A stretch of DNA of 64,000 nucleotides from Pomphorhynchus laevis (GCA_012934845.2 WNNJ02002289.1:62001-126000); one strand, 5' to 3'. Positions 31,990-42,599 are shown, counted from the first letter of the stretch. Made by a program: numbers and translations. Notes: a model not told the origin generated them from the letters alone.

Positions 31990-33261
31990 TTAATAGATAA
32001 TATATAATCTTCTTCTTATTCTTCTGCCTTTGTCCCGCTTTGAGGCAGGGTCGGCTATGTGAGATTTAGCCCTCCATTTCGCTCTATTTTCGGCATGGTC
32101 TGGGTGAAGTCCAGCTGCCTTGAGATCTGTGTGAAGGCCATCTAACCATCGGTGCTTGGGTCGACCTCTCGGGCGTTTGCCTATGATCTCATACTTTAAG
32201 GCGGTCTTTGCAAGGGAATAATTTTCACTCCGCAACACGTGGCCATACCACCGGAGTCTGGCCCCTTGCATTTTATTTACGATAGGGGCGACGCCGTATC
32301 TTCGGAGGATGTCCATATTTCTCACGTGGTCATACCGGGTAATTCCGCTTATCCACCACAGCATTTTCGTCTCCATGACCGCAAAGCGTCGTTTCGCTGC
32401 CTTGGTAATAGGCAAGCACTCTGTGCTGTACATAGCCACAGGGCGAATGATTGAGCGGTAGATCTTTGATTTCAGGTGATCCTTGATGCGACGGTCACAT
32501 AAAACACCTGTCGTCGCTCGCCATTTTGTCCACGCTGAGCTTATTCGTGCATTGACTTCATAAGTCACGTCGCCGCTTGCCGAGAGTATGGTTCCGAGGT
32601 ACTTGAACCGGTCCGTACGTCTCAGGTCAAAGCCATTAATATTGATGGTACCACTTTCATGTGGGTCTGTTGTGAGGTATTCGGTCTTGTCTAGATTAAG
32701 TCGTAGTCCGTATTGTGCGAGCCGGTTATTCCATACAGTAGTTGATTCCTCCAGGTCCTTTTTGTTGTCCGCCGCCAGCCAGACATCGTCAGCGTAAAGA
32801 ATGGTATATGGAATCGACTTTTGGATATCACGCGTTATAGCGTTCATAACTGTGTTGAATAATGCCGGTGAGAGAGCACTTCCTTGATGGACCCCCACTG
32901 ATATTTGAAATGGCTGTGACATTCCAGCTGCGCTTAGAACCCGACTTTCGGTATTCTCGTAGAGCAGCATCACCCATCGGATTAGATGTTCCGGAACTTG
33001 ATGCTGACGCAGCGCATACCATATTAATTCATGTGGTACACGATCAAAAGCCTTTTCCAAATCCAAGAATACAACGTGGAGCGGCTGATTTTTCTCCAAG
33101 TGTTTTTCTAGGAGCAGTCGTGCTGCGTGAATAGCGTCAGTGGTTTTCAGCGCCACAATTTTTTGGATAGCGCCACAGTTTTTTACGAATCCTGTTTGGT
33201 TTACGGTGATATCAACAATGTCACGGATACGCTTATCTAGAATTCGTTCAAATATTTTCAT
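31990..33261 (-). CDS. RTE-like LINE reverse transcriptase, 5'-truncated
   Basis: Open 423-codon frame of an RTE-clade ORF2. Motifs: QTGFVKNCGAIQ, VVFLDLEKAFDRVPHELIWY (motif A), ISVGVHQGSALSPALFN (B), YTILYADDVWLA (C), RFKYLGTILS, and the C-terminal RWYGHVLR...RPRGRPKHRWLDGL block typical of RTE elements. The same frame upstream (to about 33430) reads SDWQSSTTIPIWKKKG but carries a stop just before it (IIDE-stop, about 33372). The last residues after KRDKGRR come from the simple-repeat 3' tail and the target-site duplication, so the stop codon is supplied by host DNA. No endonuclease remains: the copy is truncated at its 5' end. Confidence 0.85.
   Translation of the reverse strand: MKIFERILDKRIRDIVDITVNQTGFVKNCGAIQKIVALKTTDAIHAARLLLEKHLEKNQPLHVVFLDLEKAFDRVPHELIWYALRQHQVPEHLIRWVMLLYENTESRVLSAAGMSQPFQISVGVHQGSALSPALFNTVMNAITRDIQKSIPYTILYADDVWLAADNKKDLEESTTVWNNRLAQYGLRLNLDKTEYLTTDPHESGTININGFDLRRTDRFKYLGTILSASGDVTYEVNARISSAWTKWRATTGVLCDRRIKDHLKSKIYRSIIRPVAMYSTECLPITKAAKRRFAVMETKMLWWISGITRYDHVRNMDILRRYGVAPIVNKMQGARLRWYGHVLRSENYSLAKTALKYEIIGKRPRGRPKHRWLDGLHTDLKAAGLHPDHAENRAKWRAKSHIADPASKRDKGRRIRRRLYIIY
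31994..32008. repeat. Target-site duplication of RTE-like LINE, copy 1
   Basis: TAGATAATATATAAT, exact match to 33434-33448, bracketing the LINE. This copy adjoins the element's 3' end. Confidence 0.8.
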
Positions 33262-33433
33262 CGTTTGCGAGAGCAGTCGAATTGGACGGTGACTTGAGCA
33301 GTCCGCTGCGTTCCCCTTCTTTTTCCATATTGGTATCGTGGTGCTGCTCTGCCAGTCACTCGGTATCCTTTACTCATCAATAATCTTGTTGAAGAAACTG
33401 ATAGCCAGGGGATTGGGTTCCAGCTTTTGGCTT
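32009..33433 (-). mobile_element. 5'-truncated RTE-like LINE insertion
   Basis: Bounded exactly by a 15-bp target-site duplication (31994-32008 and 33434-33448). The 3' end on the minus strand is a short GAAGAATAAGAAGAAGA purine-rich tail in place of poly(A), as in RTE elements. About 1.4 kb of an expected ~3 kb element is kept. The intact flanking duplication and long open frame suggest a fairly recent insertion. Confidence 0.85.
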
Positions 33434-33448
33434 TAGATAATATATAAT
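33434..33448. repeat. Target-site duplication of RTE-like LINE, copy 2
   Basis: Second exact copy of TAGATAATATATAAT. It continues into further GATAATATATAAT repeats up to about 33480, so the target was itself a short tandem AT-rich repeat. Confidence 0.8.
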
Positions 33449-33480
33449 GATAATATATAATAGATAATATATAATGATAT

Positions 33481-34070
33481 TATTATATAATAAAACTATA
33501 ATTTAATAAACATTTAACATCATATATTGAAGTATACTATAAAATATATTTATGTTAATGTATAATATTAATATACTATATTCTTTTTATTTCGTTTTTA
33601 TTCTTTTAATTTGTTTTATATTCTATTTAATTCATAATATACTATTTTTAGATTGAAATACTGCTTTTGCTGAAATTTTGAATCTATTAAGTTTGTTAAC
33701 TAATTATTTTGAAAAGTTAAATTATTTTTAAAAGGTTGTGTTAATAAATTTATATATATATTCGAATATTTAGCTGAAGAGGTTAAAAAATAGAGCTAAA
33801 GCTAAGAAATTGATCCTACTTTAAATTTCGAGAAGATTATAGATACTTTTAAAATCGATTTCATAAAATACAATCAAAACAATATAATTTTACATTTTAT
33901 AAATGTTTACATCTGCTAAACGGTACATAAAAGTTGTTCAACTACATAAGATTGTTAAAATTGCAAAAAATTATCTCTAAAATGATTATCCTGTAGATCA
34001 GGGATGGGCAAGCTGTAACATTTCGGGGTCATATGTTAATCCCGTTATTCCTTGAAAGGACGAATAAACT

Positions 34071-34159
<89 letters not shown>

Positions 34160-35229
34160 CTTCAAATTCTAGCAGCGGGCCGAGTGAAAATAAGCATCGT
34201 GTCGGGGTTTGACTATATGTGCTGTAGATAGTAGCTTTTAAACTTACTTTATATGCTAAATATTATTTTAATTAGTGATTGGGTTATGAATATTTCAATA
34301 TTTCCGGAAAGCATATATCTATGGGTTAATATATCTATGTATCTATATCTATACATATATCTATATACCATATCTTCATATATAAAGATATATGTCTATA
34401 TCTTTATCTATAAAGCATATATATCATACTATATCTATGCCATCATAGAATAATTCGCACTAGAACTGTGTAAAGACAACAACGCATCGTTAGCAATTAG
34501 AACAACTTATATCATAGGCTAGTCCAATCATATACTACAGACAAATAAAAAAAAAGATTTATTCGAGGCAATGGATAATTTATAAAACCTTTTTATTAAT
34601 TACTCTTTATGAATAGTGATGCAAATTTGAATTGTGCTCTTTATTTTGTCAAAACAATAATATAACAGAAAGCTCTTGATCTTTCAAGAATTTCGTCTTA
34701 TGCCATTATAACTTCACTATATCATATATGTAATTAGTTTGAAAAATAGGGATATTAATACAACGATATTGTTATCAACCTTGAATTTACATTAGGCTAA
34801 TGGTGAATATCGTGTACTTATAAGATAAAATTTAATGCTCACTGCGCAGGTAAGCGTTTAAGCGAAAGTTCATTTATCAATAACCTGCCCATAGACTAGT
34901 AATTACTTTGAAAATTTACATCGAACTTATTATTTCGACAGCGGGATGGTTAATAAATAAGCATGTTCCCCCTACCTATTCGCTAGAATATGCAATTAAT
35001 GATTGAAAAAGCATAGCATAAAATTTCGACTGAGAAATCTCAATAATGTATTCAATCTTAATATTCGGTATTTTTTGTATGTCGTCTAATGTCGTATGTT
35101 CGACGGGGAACATTGACTTTTACTGAGTTGATAAATCATAATTGAGTTAGTGCAATATCGTAAATTTAAATGAAATTGCTGCGGAATCTGGAAACCGTCA
35201 TATTCTTTTAGCCAATAGACAGGTAAAGT
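33481..35229. other. AT-rich stretch with microsatellite, no gene recognised
   Basis: It contains an (AT)n run at 34073-34156 (84 bases) and TA(T/C)ATC-rich sequence at 34320-34440. Otherwise there is no recognisable gene or element. Confidence 0.6.
34073..34156. repeat. (AT)42 microsatellite
   Basis: Uninterrupted dinucleotide run of 84 bases. Such runs are prone to length change and assembly error. Confidence 0.95.
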
Positions 35230-35470
35230 GGTCTCCTAGACCACCAATCTCCTAGATGGCTCAATGAAACTATAAAGTTTCCTTAAATTATCAGATTGCG
35301 TATACCATGATCAGCATATACCACAAGTACATAATTGGAGATATGATAGTTTTGAAGGCACACCGGTAATTGAATAGAAAAGACGTGCATTAAGGTCATC
35401 TTCGTGGTAAAATCGTTTTATATACGACATAATTTCTTTAACTCAAACAACTCTTAGGCAGCCCGATGTA
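35230..35470 (-). pseudogene. Old LINE-A fragment beside copy A2
   Basis: Degenerate minus-strand RT piece. ATGATCAGCATATACCACAA (about 35310) corresponds to GTCATCAGCATACACCACAA in A2. GGCACACCGGTAATTGAATA and the CATCTTCGTGGTAAAATCG block match A2 at 35730-35790. Divergence is much higher than between A1 and A2, so it is an older copy lying in the same orientation. Confidence 0.65.
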
Positions 35471-35471
35471 T

Positions 35472-37493
35472 CTAAGAGATGATATAACAAAAATAATTAA
35501 AAATATCCATGATATTTATCAGGATTTTAAAGGGAATTGCTGGTAAAAGGTCTTTTAATCTTAAAAAGAAGCGGCTGATGTCAGAAACTACGTCTTTGCA
35601 CCTGTATCCAGAGAACAGGGCTGTGGTGTCATCAGCATACACCACAAGACGTTGTTCGCGTTTAAATATTTTAAATAGATTAATGGAGGCAGCAAGATAT
35701 AAGATAGGAGAAAGAGGTGAACCTTGAGGCACACCCGTAATAGGGTAGAACTGACGCGCATCAGGGTCGTCTTCATAATAAAACCGCTTGGTGTACAGCA
35801 GGATCTCCACCCTGTTCACAATTCTCGCAGGCAACCCGAGGGACCGTAGAGAAGAGATCACAAAAGGAATGGAGATACGGTCAAATGCAGCAGAAAAGTC
35901 AAGGAAAATAGCCACAACTAGGCGATGGCTATTCTCCCGACAAAACTGTTCCACCTCACCTACTGCTGAATGGACCGAGCGACCTTTGACGAACCCATGA
36001 AAACCTGGAGGGATCAAATTACGCCTACTTAAATGGTCGCGGATTTTACGCGCAAGCGCTTTTTCGTAAATAGACACGAGGGAATTTTGAATCGAAATGG
36101 GACGCAGGTCTTTAGGACATAAGCAGGATTTTTTCTTAGGAATAAAAACACGCTTACTAATATTGATGCCTGCTACATCGGATGGAGAGGCTAAAAGCAT
36201 TGTGACGGCCACCTCTCTTCTCTGATCAGCTGTCAAAAGCTGACAGACCCGAGAAGAAAGTGGAACGACGGATTTGGAGGTGCCCGGGAGTGGACCCCAG
36301 GAGTTAAGAATATCCGTAACAGATAGATCCCTACTCCTGAAGTTACACCAAGGCGGGATTGGTTGAGGTGATTGAGTGGCTCCATAGTTGTGTAGGGTTA
36401 GTGACTCCTCCAAAACGTTTTCAAGGCCTACATTCCCTATCCAACCCAATGCTCTATCCTTCCAGCAAACAAACTTCTCCTTCTTGAAAATCTTCCATAA
36501 AGAAGACTGAGAAGGATTAAGGCGAGCAATACTCGTCCTATCCCTACTCAGCTGGAACTTGTATCTTGTGCTCCAGTATTCATTCGAGAGGGCCTGTTTG
36601 GCGGAAGCAGAGTGATTAGGGAGGTTCAGTAATTTTGCTAGGACCTTGAGTTTCGTCGGAGTGGGATTGTATATACGACCTTTATAGGTAGTCGATAGAA
36701 TCGCGGTAGCTTGCGAAAAGAGGTAGGTATTAAATTTGGTCATACTCTGATTTCCTATTCGGGGAAAGAGTCGGATAGCCGCCTGAAAGAAGGCTACTCT
36801 GATCGGATCAAAGTGAAACCTCCTTCGAAGCAATGTATCTTCCTCAATTCTCCAACGAATTAGGTCATGAGAGGTGGACAATTGTTGGCGCGACTGCTCC
36901 GTACAGAGAGGTTTAAGCAACCACCTTGAGTGAAGCAGTAAAATGTCGAGGATTGAATTTGTTGATGTGCAATGAAAGGTGGGGGACGGTGGTTTGTGAA
37001 TAAGATAACCGTTCCTAGCTCTGCGAAGTGATGCGTTGATCCAACGACCAGTTCTGTCGTTGAAGTCTCCAAGTATCATGTCATAGCTGCTATCAATAAT
37101 ACCATCCAGGAGGTCGCGGTTCTTGTGAATCTCCCCTGGCCGGATGTAGACATTGGCTAGACTGAGACGTTTACCGTTCTTACAGAGTGAAATAACTAAA
37201 CAAGGCTGGGCTGGACAAGAATAGTTTAGTAAGAGGAAAGACCTTAAGGAGCATTTAACTAGGGTTAAAAGACCTTGAGATGAAGAGGAGTGAGGCGGGG
37301 TTATGTACGGAGTGTAGTGGGAACAGAAATGCTTTGGGATAAACCGAGTAATGTCCTGGGGAAGACGGATAGACCGAGTCTTTTGAAGGACTATAACATC
37401 TGCATCTCTACCGGATAAAAGTCTAAGGGCAGAAGCACCTCCCGAGTTCCACTGAAGGACATTCAGTGAAAAAGGCTCACGAGTACTCTGCAT
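35472..37493 (-). CDS. LINE-A2 ORF2, endonuclease-reverse transcriptase, 3'-truncated
   Basis: Open frame of 673 codons with a complete APE-type endonuclease: FSLNVLQWNSGG, VIVLQKTRS, MILGDFNDRTGRW, NSILDILLLHSRW and STSHDLIRWR. The RT follows with RPISIQNSLVSIYEKA, IFLDFSAAFDRIS (A), GVPQGSPLSPILY (B) and VVYADDTTALF (C). LINE-A sequence ends at about 35549, after FLRLKD. The last ~25 codons (LPAIPFKILINIMD...) are flanking DNA. The 3' third of the RT protein, 3' UTR and tail are missing, so the protein is not functional, but the endonuclease part is the best preserved LINE-A copy in the window. Confidence 0.87.
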   Translation of the reverse strand: MQSTREPFSLNVLQWNSGGASALRLLSGRDADVIVLQKTRSIRLPQDITRFIPKHFCSHYTPYITPPHSSSSQGLLTLVKCSLRSFLLLNYSCPAQPCLVISLCKNGKRLSLANVYIRPGEIHKNRDLLDGIIDSSYDMILGDFNDRTGRWINASLRRARNGYLIHKPPSPTFHCTSTNSILDILLLHSRWLLKPLCTEQSRQQLSTSHDLIRWRIEEDTLLRRRFHFDPIRVAFFQAAIRLFPRIGNQSMTKFNTYLFSQATAILSTTYKGRIYNPTPTKLKVLAKLLNLPNHSASAKQALSNEYWSTRYKFQLSRDRTSIARLNPSQSSLWKIFKKEKFVCWKDRALGWIGNVGLENVLEESLTLHNYGATQSPQPIPPWCNFRSRDLSVTDILNSWGPLPGTSKSVVPLSSRVCQLLTADQRREVAVTMLLASPSDVAGINISKRVFIPKKKSCLCPKDLRPISIQNSLVSIYEKALARKIRDHLSRRNLIPPGFHGFVKGRSVHSAVGEVEQFCRENSHRLVVAIFLDFSAAFDRISIPFVISSLRSLGLPARIVNRVEILLYTKRFYYEDDPDARQFYPITGVPQGSPLSPILYLAASINLFKIFKREQRLVVYADDTTALFSGYRCKDVVSDISRFFLRLKDLLPAIPFKILINIMDIFNYFCYIIS

Positions 37494-38760
37494 TGTGATG
37501 GATTAGTTGGAAGGGGGATTGCCTACCTAGACAGAGCTAGGTGCAGGAAGGTTACCCTTCTTGCCACTAGCCTCATCCGGGGTCGGTACTTGCCCCTGGG
37601 CAGCATCTTCATTTCCCCTTACTGTTTGCCACTCAGCATTTTACCGATCTTGAGTGGGGGGACAGTATGGGCCGAAGCCCCCCTCTTCTTTGATTCCGGT
37701 AATACTTTAGAAGCCGGAACGGAGGGATTGGGCCCTACCGAACCCAGGGCCATCAGGATTAGATTCTGTAGCTTTCTATATGAAACTTCATTTTTCACGT
37801 CGATGAGTTTTATAATGTCCGCATCATCCATCCGATGAGAGGATGCTTGTGAAAAGGAGGCAGGAGTCTTAGATGGCTTCTGAAAACGATTCCTATAATC
37901 TTTGAAAATTCCACATTTCCTGCCCCAGGCAGGATGGCACCCCCCGCAGTTAGAACAGGACGGGGTGGCTACACAACGTACGTCGGACAGTAAGGCGAGG
38001 CAATTAGCGGAACCGCATACCCCACAGGTAGGTGTCCCACTGCAGCTGGAGGACCAATGCCCCCATTTGTGACACCGACTGCAGTGGGGAAAAGTGAATT
38101 CATCACTTTCAATTAACTGAAACCTGAGATTGAGACCCATAAACGGGTTGTAATTTGACTTGTCAAGTGTTTCTGCCCTATCTATAGGGGCGGAGCAAAA
38201 TCCGACGGGGATAGGTACCCCGTCCTTTCCTTTCAATAGTCTAAAATTACTGACCTTAAAAGATGCGCAGAGATTTTCGAGGTCTCCATCGTCAACCCAA
38301 CAGGGGAGGTTCGTTACTTTCAAGGTAGATAGGATAGGTTTCTCAGTAAGTTCACCAAAATTAGACAAATACGATCTGAAAAACCCAGTATACTCCTTTG
38401 CCATGTCCGCCGTTGCAAAGGAGATTTTGATTTCGGAATGAAGAAACTTCACGTTATTGAATATTATCCTCGAGGGATAATTTGCACAAAAATTCTTTAG
38501 AAATTTTTCGAATAGATTATGTCGTTGTAACGGAAGTTTAGGCTTAATAATTATAAGATTCTTTTGTTTTGGTATGGGTGGAAGCATCTCCCCATTACCA
38601 GAAAAAGTAGAAACGTTACTGCCCATCGTGTTGTGTTGAATTCCATCTAGATGAGCTTGTTTTAGTCCTTCTTTAACAGGAATTCCGACAAAATTCGTTG
38701 AATTGCACATCATATAGTTCTTTTGAAGCTCCGCACTTACTTTTTTCGACATTTTTTGTT
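35549..38760 (-). mobile_element. LINE-A copy A2, 3'-truncated
   Basis: Minus-strand copy with both reading frames open from ORF1 start to RT motif C. It lacks the 3' end, which is unusual for LINEs (truncation is normally at the 5' end), so it probably lost its 3' part by deletion or rearrangement. Its 5' edge abuts a LINE-B 3' tail at 38771. Confidence 0.8.
37619..38752 (-). CDS. LINE-A2 ORF1, gag-like CCHC protein
   Basis: 377-residue ORF1, intact. The start MSKKVSAELQKN lies ~10 bases inside the element edge. It carries the family block PPIPKQKNLIIIKPK, RHNLFEKFLKNF and three knuckles: CSRCHKWGHWSSSC, CGVCGSANC and CSNCGGCHPAWGRKC. It ends KKRGASAHTVPPLKIGKM..., the family's true C-terminus, which copy A1 has lost. 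The ORF2 start follows 125 bases after the stop. It differs strongly from A1 ORF1 in the N-terminal 60 residues but is conserved in the knuckle region, so A1 and A2 are separate subfamilies. Confidence 0.87.
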   Translation of the reverse strand: MSKKVSAELQKNYMMCNSTNFVGIPVKEGLKQAHLDGIQHNTMGSNVSTFSGNGEMLPPIPKQKNLIIIKPKLPLQRHNLFEKFLKNFCANYPSRIIFNNVKFLHSEIKISFATADMAKEYTGFFRSYLSNFGELTEKPILSTLKVTNLPCWVDDGDLENLCASFKVSNFRLLKGKDGVPIPVGFCSAPIDRAETLDKSNYNPFMGLNLRFQLIESDEFTFPHCSRCHKWGHWSSSCSGTPTCGVCGSANCLALLSDVRCVATPSCSNCGGCHPAWGRKCGIFKDYRNRFQKPSKTPASFSQASSHRMDDADIIKLIDVKNEVSYRKLQNLILMALGSVGPNPSVPASKVLPESKKRGASAHTVPPLKIGKMLSGKQ

Positions 38761-38770
38761 TCGAATGCCC

Positions 38771-38834
38771 GTTGACTTATAAGCGTACAGCTTGTACGCA
38801 TTCGCCACATTAAATAAATTTGTATTATTATTAC
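38771..38834 (+). repeat. LINE-B 3' tail fragment
   Basis: 64 bases nearly identical to the 3' end of LINE-B at 46990-47053: GACTTATAAGCGTACAGCTT, the GCGTAC/GTACGC hairpin, GCCACATTAAATAAATTTG and TATTATTATT. No other LINE-B sequence is attached upstream, where LINE-A2 begins within a few bases. Confidence 0.85.
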
Positions 38835-39309
38835 CGAGTGAAATGACATTGTTTGAACATGAAAGAGAAAATTTGATACTTGTCGAATATACGTCGAGTA
38901 TTCACTCGAACATGAGCGTATGATTACCGTAACATTGTCTGTTAAATTGTAAAGACAAATCGCCCAGCTATTTCTCATAGTACCAACAAAAACGTTGTAG
39001 CCAACAATACAGAGACTAAGTTATCTACATACCGGCAAATCTCAAAGACTTTATTTATAACAGCATGTTCCGGAACATCATCAGAGGTGCAAAGTGTCCA
39101 AAGGTTGTACTTAATACAACATTTATTGGATACAAGGAAGCTTCATTCTACGTAGACTAGGAGGACAGAAAACGTCTTGTATCTGCTAAACATAAATTGA
39201 AAGTACGTCGAAGATCAGATTAAGTTAATTAAGTGCATTTTCGGGTAGTTAGCAAAGTTTATCAATACACTGTGACCCCTATTGCACACAGAGGAATCGT
39301 AGACAAATG
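38835..39309. other. Unassigned DNA
   Basis: No gene or repeat recognised between the LINE-B tail and the LINE-B fragments that follow. Confidence 0.5.
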
Positions 39310-39532
39310 AGCTGATGTTTCATCTGTCCTCATGTCCTTATCCAAAACCTCACCTGCCAATCCACTGCCTACCACCATACTTAAATCCATATACTCATCG
39401 ATATCCCCGTTGCTCACCACCTTGTTTAACTCGTCCATCGTTCGGCCCTTCCTTAAGAAACAATAACTCGACCCCTCACTTCCTTCAAGCTATCGCCCCC
39501 TTTTCACTCTTCCCTCTCTTTCTAAAGAGGGG
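39310..39532 (+). pseudogene. LINE-B RT fragment, plus orientation
   Basis: About 220 bases matching LINE-B around 45470-45690: CACCTTGTTTAACTCGTCCA, CAATAACTCGACCCCTCACT, CACTCTTCCCTCTCTTTCTA. Degenerate. It meets a minus-strand LINE-B fragment head-on at about 39532, forming an inverted pair. Confidence 0.65.
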
Positions 39533-40410
39533 TCGAGAAGTTTCTTTTTGAGGAGAGAACGAACAGTGTTGCATTTCCAGTTGGAAGGAAATGTGCTGCT
39601 GCGGATAGACAAGTTGAACAATATGGTTAGGAAGGGTGAGATAGATGAGCAAATATTTTTAAACAAGTGAGTGGGAATTGGGTGAGAAGGAGATGTCTTA
39701 TTAGTTATTGACAGAAGAACCGAAGAAACTTCATCTGACGAAACGGGAAGAAGGTGGAATAGCTGTGGGAAGGAAGTATTTAGAGATAAGGAGGATACAG
39801 GGGTCATATGGGTATAAGATAAAGTAAATTAGACAGCTTTGATTGTAGATGAGAGGAGAATTCATCAGGATTTATATTACAAGGGATAGATTATCTTGGA
39901 TGAATTAAGTTTAAGATTTTCCAATGAGATTTAGTGTTAGAAGATGACTCGAGTTGATTTCGCCAAATGAGAGTACGCTTAGTATCTATAAGAATGATAT
40001 GGGAACGGCAAATATAAAGATAGGGAAGCACGGATATTTGGACTGAGTGGGTTTGGAGAACGTTTAAGAAGGCGATTAAACTCACGAAAAAAGTGACGGA
40101 GAGACGCTTAGAAAGATTACAGTCGGAATTGAACTAGAGAGCATAACGCAAAGCTGAAAACGTCGGTTTCGAATAGGCGGAGGTTATTATTTAATAGTCG
40201 TAATTTCAGAATCAAACAGAATGCAGACATCATCGGGAGAATGATAGTTAAGTGGAAGTGAAAAGAGTAAATAATTGAGTAAGGCTGCGCATAGAATAGG
40301 GATATCAAGAAGTTTTCTGAATCGACTTGGATAAGCTAATGTTGGAGGCGAAGAAGTAGGATTGGGACGAGTAAGAGTGACAAAGAAATGATCGGACAAG
40401 CCAGGATAAC
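39533..40410 (-). pseudogene. LINE-B fragment, minus orientation
   Basis: Covers endonuclease end to RT start of LINE-B. GLSDHFFVTLTRPNP lies near 40400, then LLDIPILCAALLNYLL, TKRTLIWRNQLESSS and SHWKILN (about 39990-39905), and LFHLLPVSSDEVSSVLLSI with NKTSPSHPIPTHL and FPSNWKCNTVR (39790-39560). The same order is read at 44750-45620 in the long LINE-B copy. Several frames are used and the copy is old. Confidence 0.72.
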
Positions 40411-40879
40411 ATAATAACATAAATAACATAAGTGAGGGTGCAGCTAAGCCTGGATAATAATATGCAGATTGACTCTTATTCTGATCAACAAATGTTGTCT
40501 TTGCTTAAAAGTGATGGTGACAACGGTTATATTGTTATGCAAATGAATCATTAAATGTATTTACTTAATTTTAAATGTTTGAATAAAGCCTTTCATTTTT
40601 AAACTTTCCATTTCGGTTCAATTTATTCAAACATTGATAACTGATAAACTATTGAAGCCATTAGTGCTAAATATCAATTCAGATTCTGACAACTCTGGTA
40701 AATAGTGGCGGCATTGGCTTGAACGATTTGAATTCTTCTTACCTTAATATTGTTACCACCAATTCTTTGCATTTATAAATACATTTGAAGCGAAGATTTA
40801 ATTTTTCACCGATTTTATAGCATTTATTTCCCGAAATACAAATCCTTCAAACTCTGGACTCCTGTTAAACGTTGATATA

Positions 40880-41560
40880 TGTGCTTTGATGAGAATGGGG
40901 AAGACTACCTCATCGATCCAGTATCGCATTCATAGTGCGTTATTAAATAAAGTTGAACATAATAAGGACTTAGGTGTAATAATTCATCGCTCTCTTAAGA
41001 CACGATTGAATAGTGAGCGCGCAAGGATACAAACAAGCAACTAGGGCATTGTACTTCATCAAAAAATACATTTATCAGACTGTCACCTCCAATGCTTAGT
41101 ATCTTATTTTCTTCACTAGTCCGCCCTCATCTGGAGTACTGCATCCCTGCGTGCTTTCCTATGACTAAGCGAGAATTGCTCGGTTATGAGTCGGTACTGA
41201 AGATATGTTCAAGAATATGCTTTAGGTCTGGAACGTCCTACCACATGCTGCTGCGTGCGCAATGGATAACCTCGATTCGTAACAGATTTGTCTTACTAGA
41301 CTTGTCCTGCATTTGGGCGATTGTAAACAAACTTGATGGCTTCCACACTAAAATCACCCGATTGAGAAGTAGGATATTACGTGGTCACTCGAAAAACTGT
41401 ATAAGATGCACCACTCATAATGACCCGCCAACTTTCGACTGTCACATCGCGTGCTCAACGTGTGGAATGTGTTGCCTGGAAAAGTCGTCGCTGCTTCTTC
41501 GATGAAGCATTTCAAGCGACGGTACCTAGCATGGATGCAGAACCGACACTCGTACTTCCA
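40880..41560 (+). pseudogene. LINE-C-related (CR1-like) RT C-terminal fragment
   Basis: The open part 41092-41505 reads MLSILFSSLVRPHLEYCIPACFP...SRICFRS, matching LCLINE-C at 49740-49870 (IFAKLYCALVRPHLEYCVQA). The preceding ~200 bases match the HESLKTRANSDHARLKAIR segment in broken frames. It is an older relative of LINE-C and ends near 41560 without a clear tail. Confidence 0.68.
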
Positions 41561-41755
41561 TGGATATCATGAATGATGCTAGTTCAAATGTTCTCGATGC
41601 GGACAATTGACTGATTACCTATATTAATTTGTAAACTTTGTTTTTTTGATCAGGCAAAACAGTTTCTTATCAGCTAACGCCTTGTTAGAATATAATATAT
41701 AATAAAATATTATATATGCATATATATGTATATATAATTTAAGAGTAGAAAAGAG

Positions 41756-41877
41756 ATGCCTTTTAAATATATCACAAGGCATATATCACAAGGCAATCGG
41801 ATATGCCTTTTAAATATATCACAAGGCATATATCACAAGGCAATCGGAGATGCCTTTTAAATATATCACAAGGCAGC
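41756..41877. repeat. 47-bp tandem repeat, about 2.6 copies
   Basis: ATGCCTTTTAAATATATCAC begins units at 41756, 41803 and 41850. Each unit contains ACAAGGCATATATCACAAGG and GCAATCGGA. Copies are nearly identical. Minisatellite, function unknown. Confidence 0.9.
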
Positions 41878-42401
41878 CGAAATGACTGATAGTAGTTCAC
41901 CCTACTGATGAATGCTGCCGGCTACTATAAGATCGTCCTAGGAGTGGTAACGAAGTCAGCTCCGCTTGTAATCGAACTCCGATTTTTGGCAAAATTCGTG
42001 ATTATATACAATACACTTTTAAAAAGAATTGATCGCCGCAATTATAACATTGAAGTGATTGTTATCACATTTTGAAAGTGGAATGAGGTGAAATGTTAAC
42101 AAACCTTCGACAGCCAAGCTTTGACGGTTCCTGAAAAATTGACCAACTTGTAAAATTATGAAAATTAATTCGAAACAATAATCTATCTTAAAAATAAAGG
42201 TAGTCATCAGAGCGATTAAATATTTATTAACTTGATTAAATGGACGAGCAATCGTTTACTACAGCGTAGAACGAGTACTTTTGATTCTCTTTCGTATTTC
42301 CATTCCTAGAAATGTAGTAATTCATTCCTACAACGTCTGACTTTTTTATCTTTTACTCTGCGTTCGATTTTTATATTTCGTATCAACGTTCACGCATCCA
42401 G

Positions 42402-42435
42402 AATTTCGAGCACTTCTTGTGAAGTGCTCGAAATT
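42402..42435. repeat. Perfect 15-bp hairpin
   Basis: AATTTCGAGCACTTC (42402-42416) and its exact complement (42421-42435) around a TTGT loop. No poly-T follows, so it is not an obvious terminator. Confidence 0.88.
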
Positions 42436-42599
42436 ATATCTGAAACTATATCTGAAAATCGATCAATATTATATAATCGGCAAGGAAATGTTCAAGTCGT
42501 GATTTATAATTGTTTGGAAATGTTTTTATGCGAGGGTTAAAATCGAAAACAACCGTGAATTGGATGAGTGAGTACCAACTATAACATAGCTACATACAT

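Noticed and set aside
34073-34156. (AT)n run as a functional element
   Set aside because: It is a plain dinucleotide microsatellite.
39315-39551. Plus-strand Pro/Ser-rich small protein
   Set aside because: The DNA aligns with LINE-B RT sequence in another frame, so it is a chance reading of a LINE fragment.
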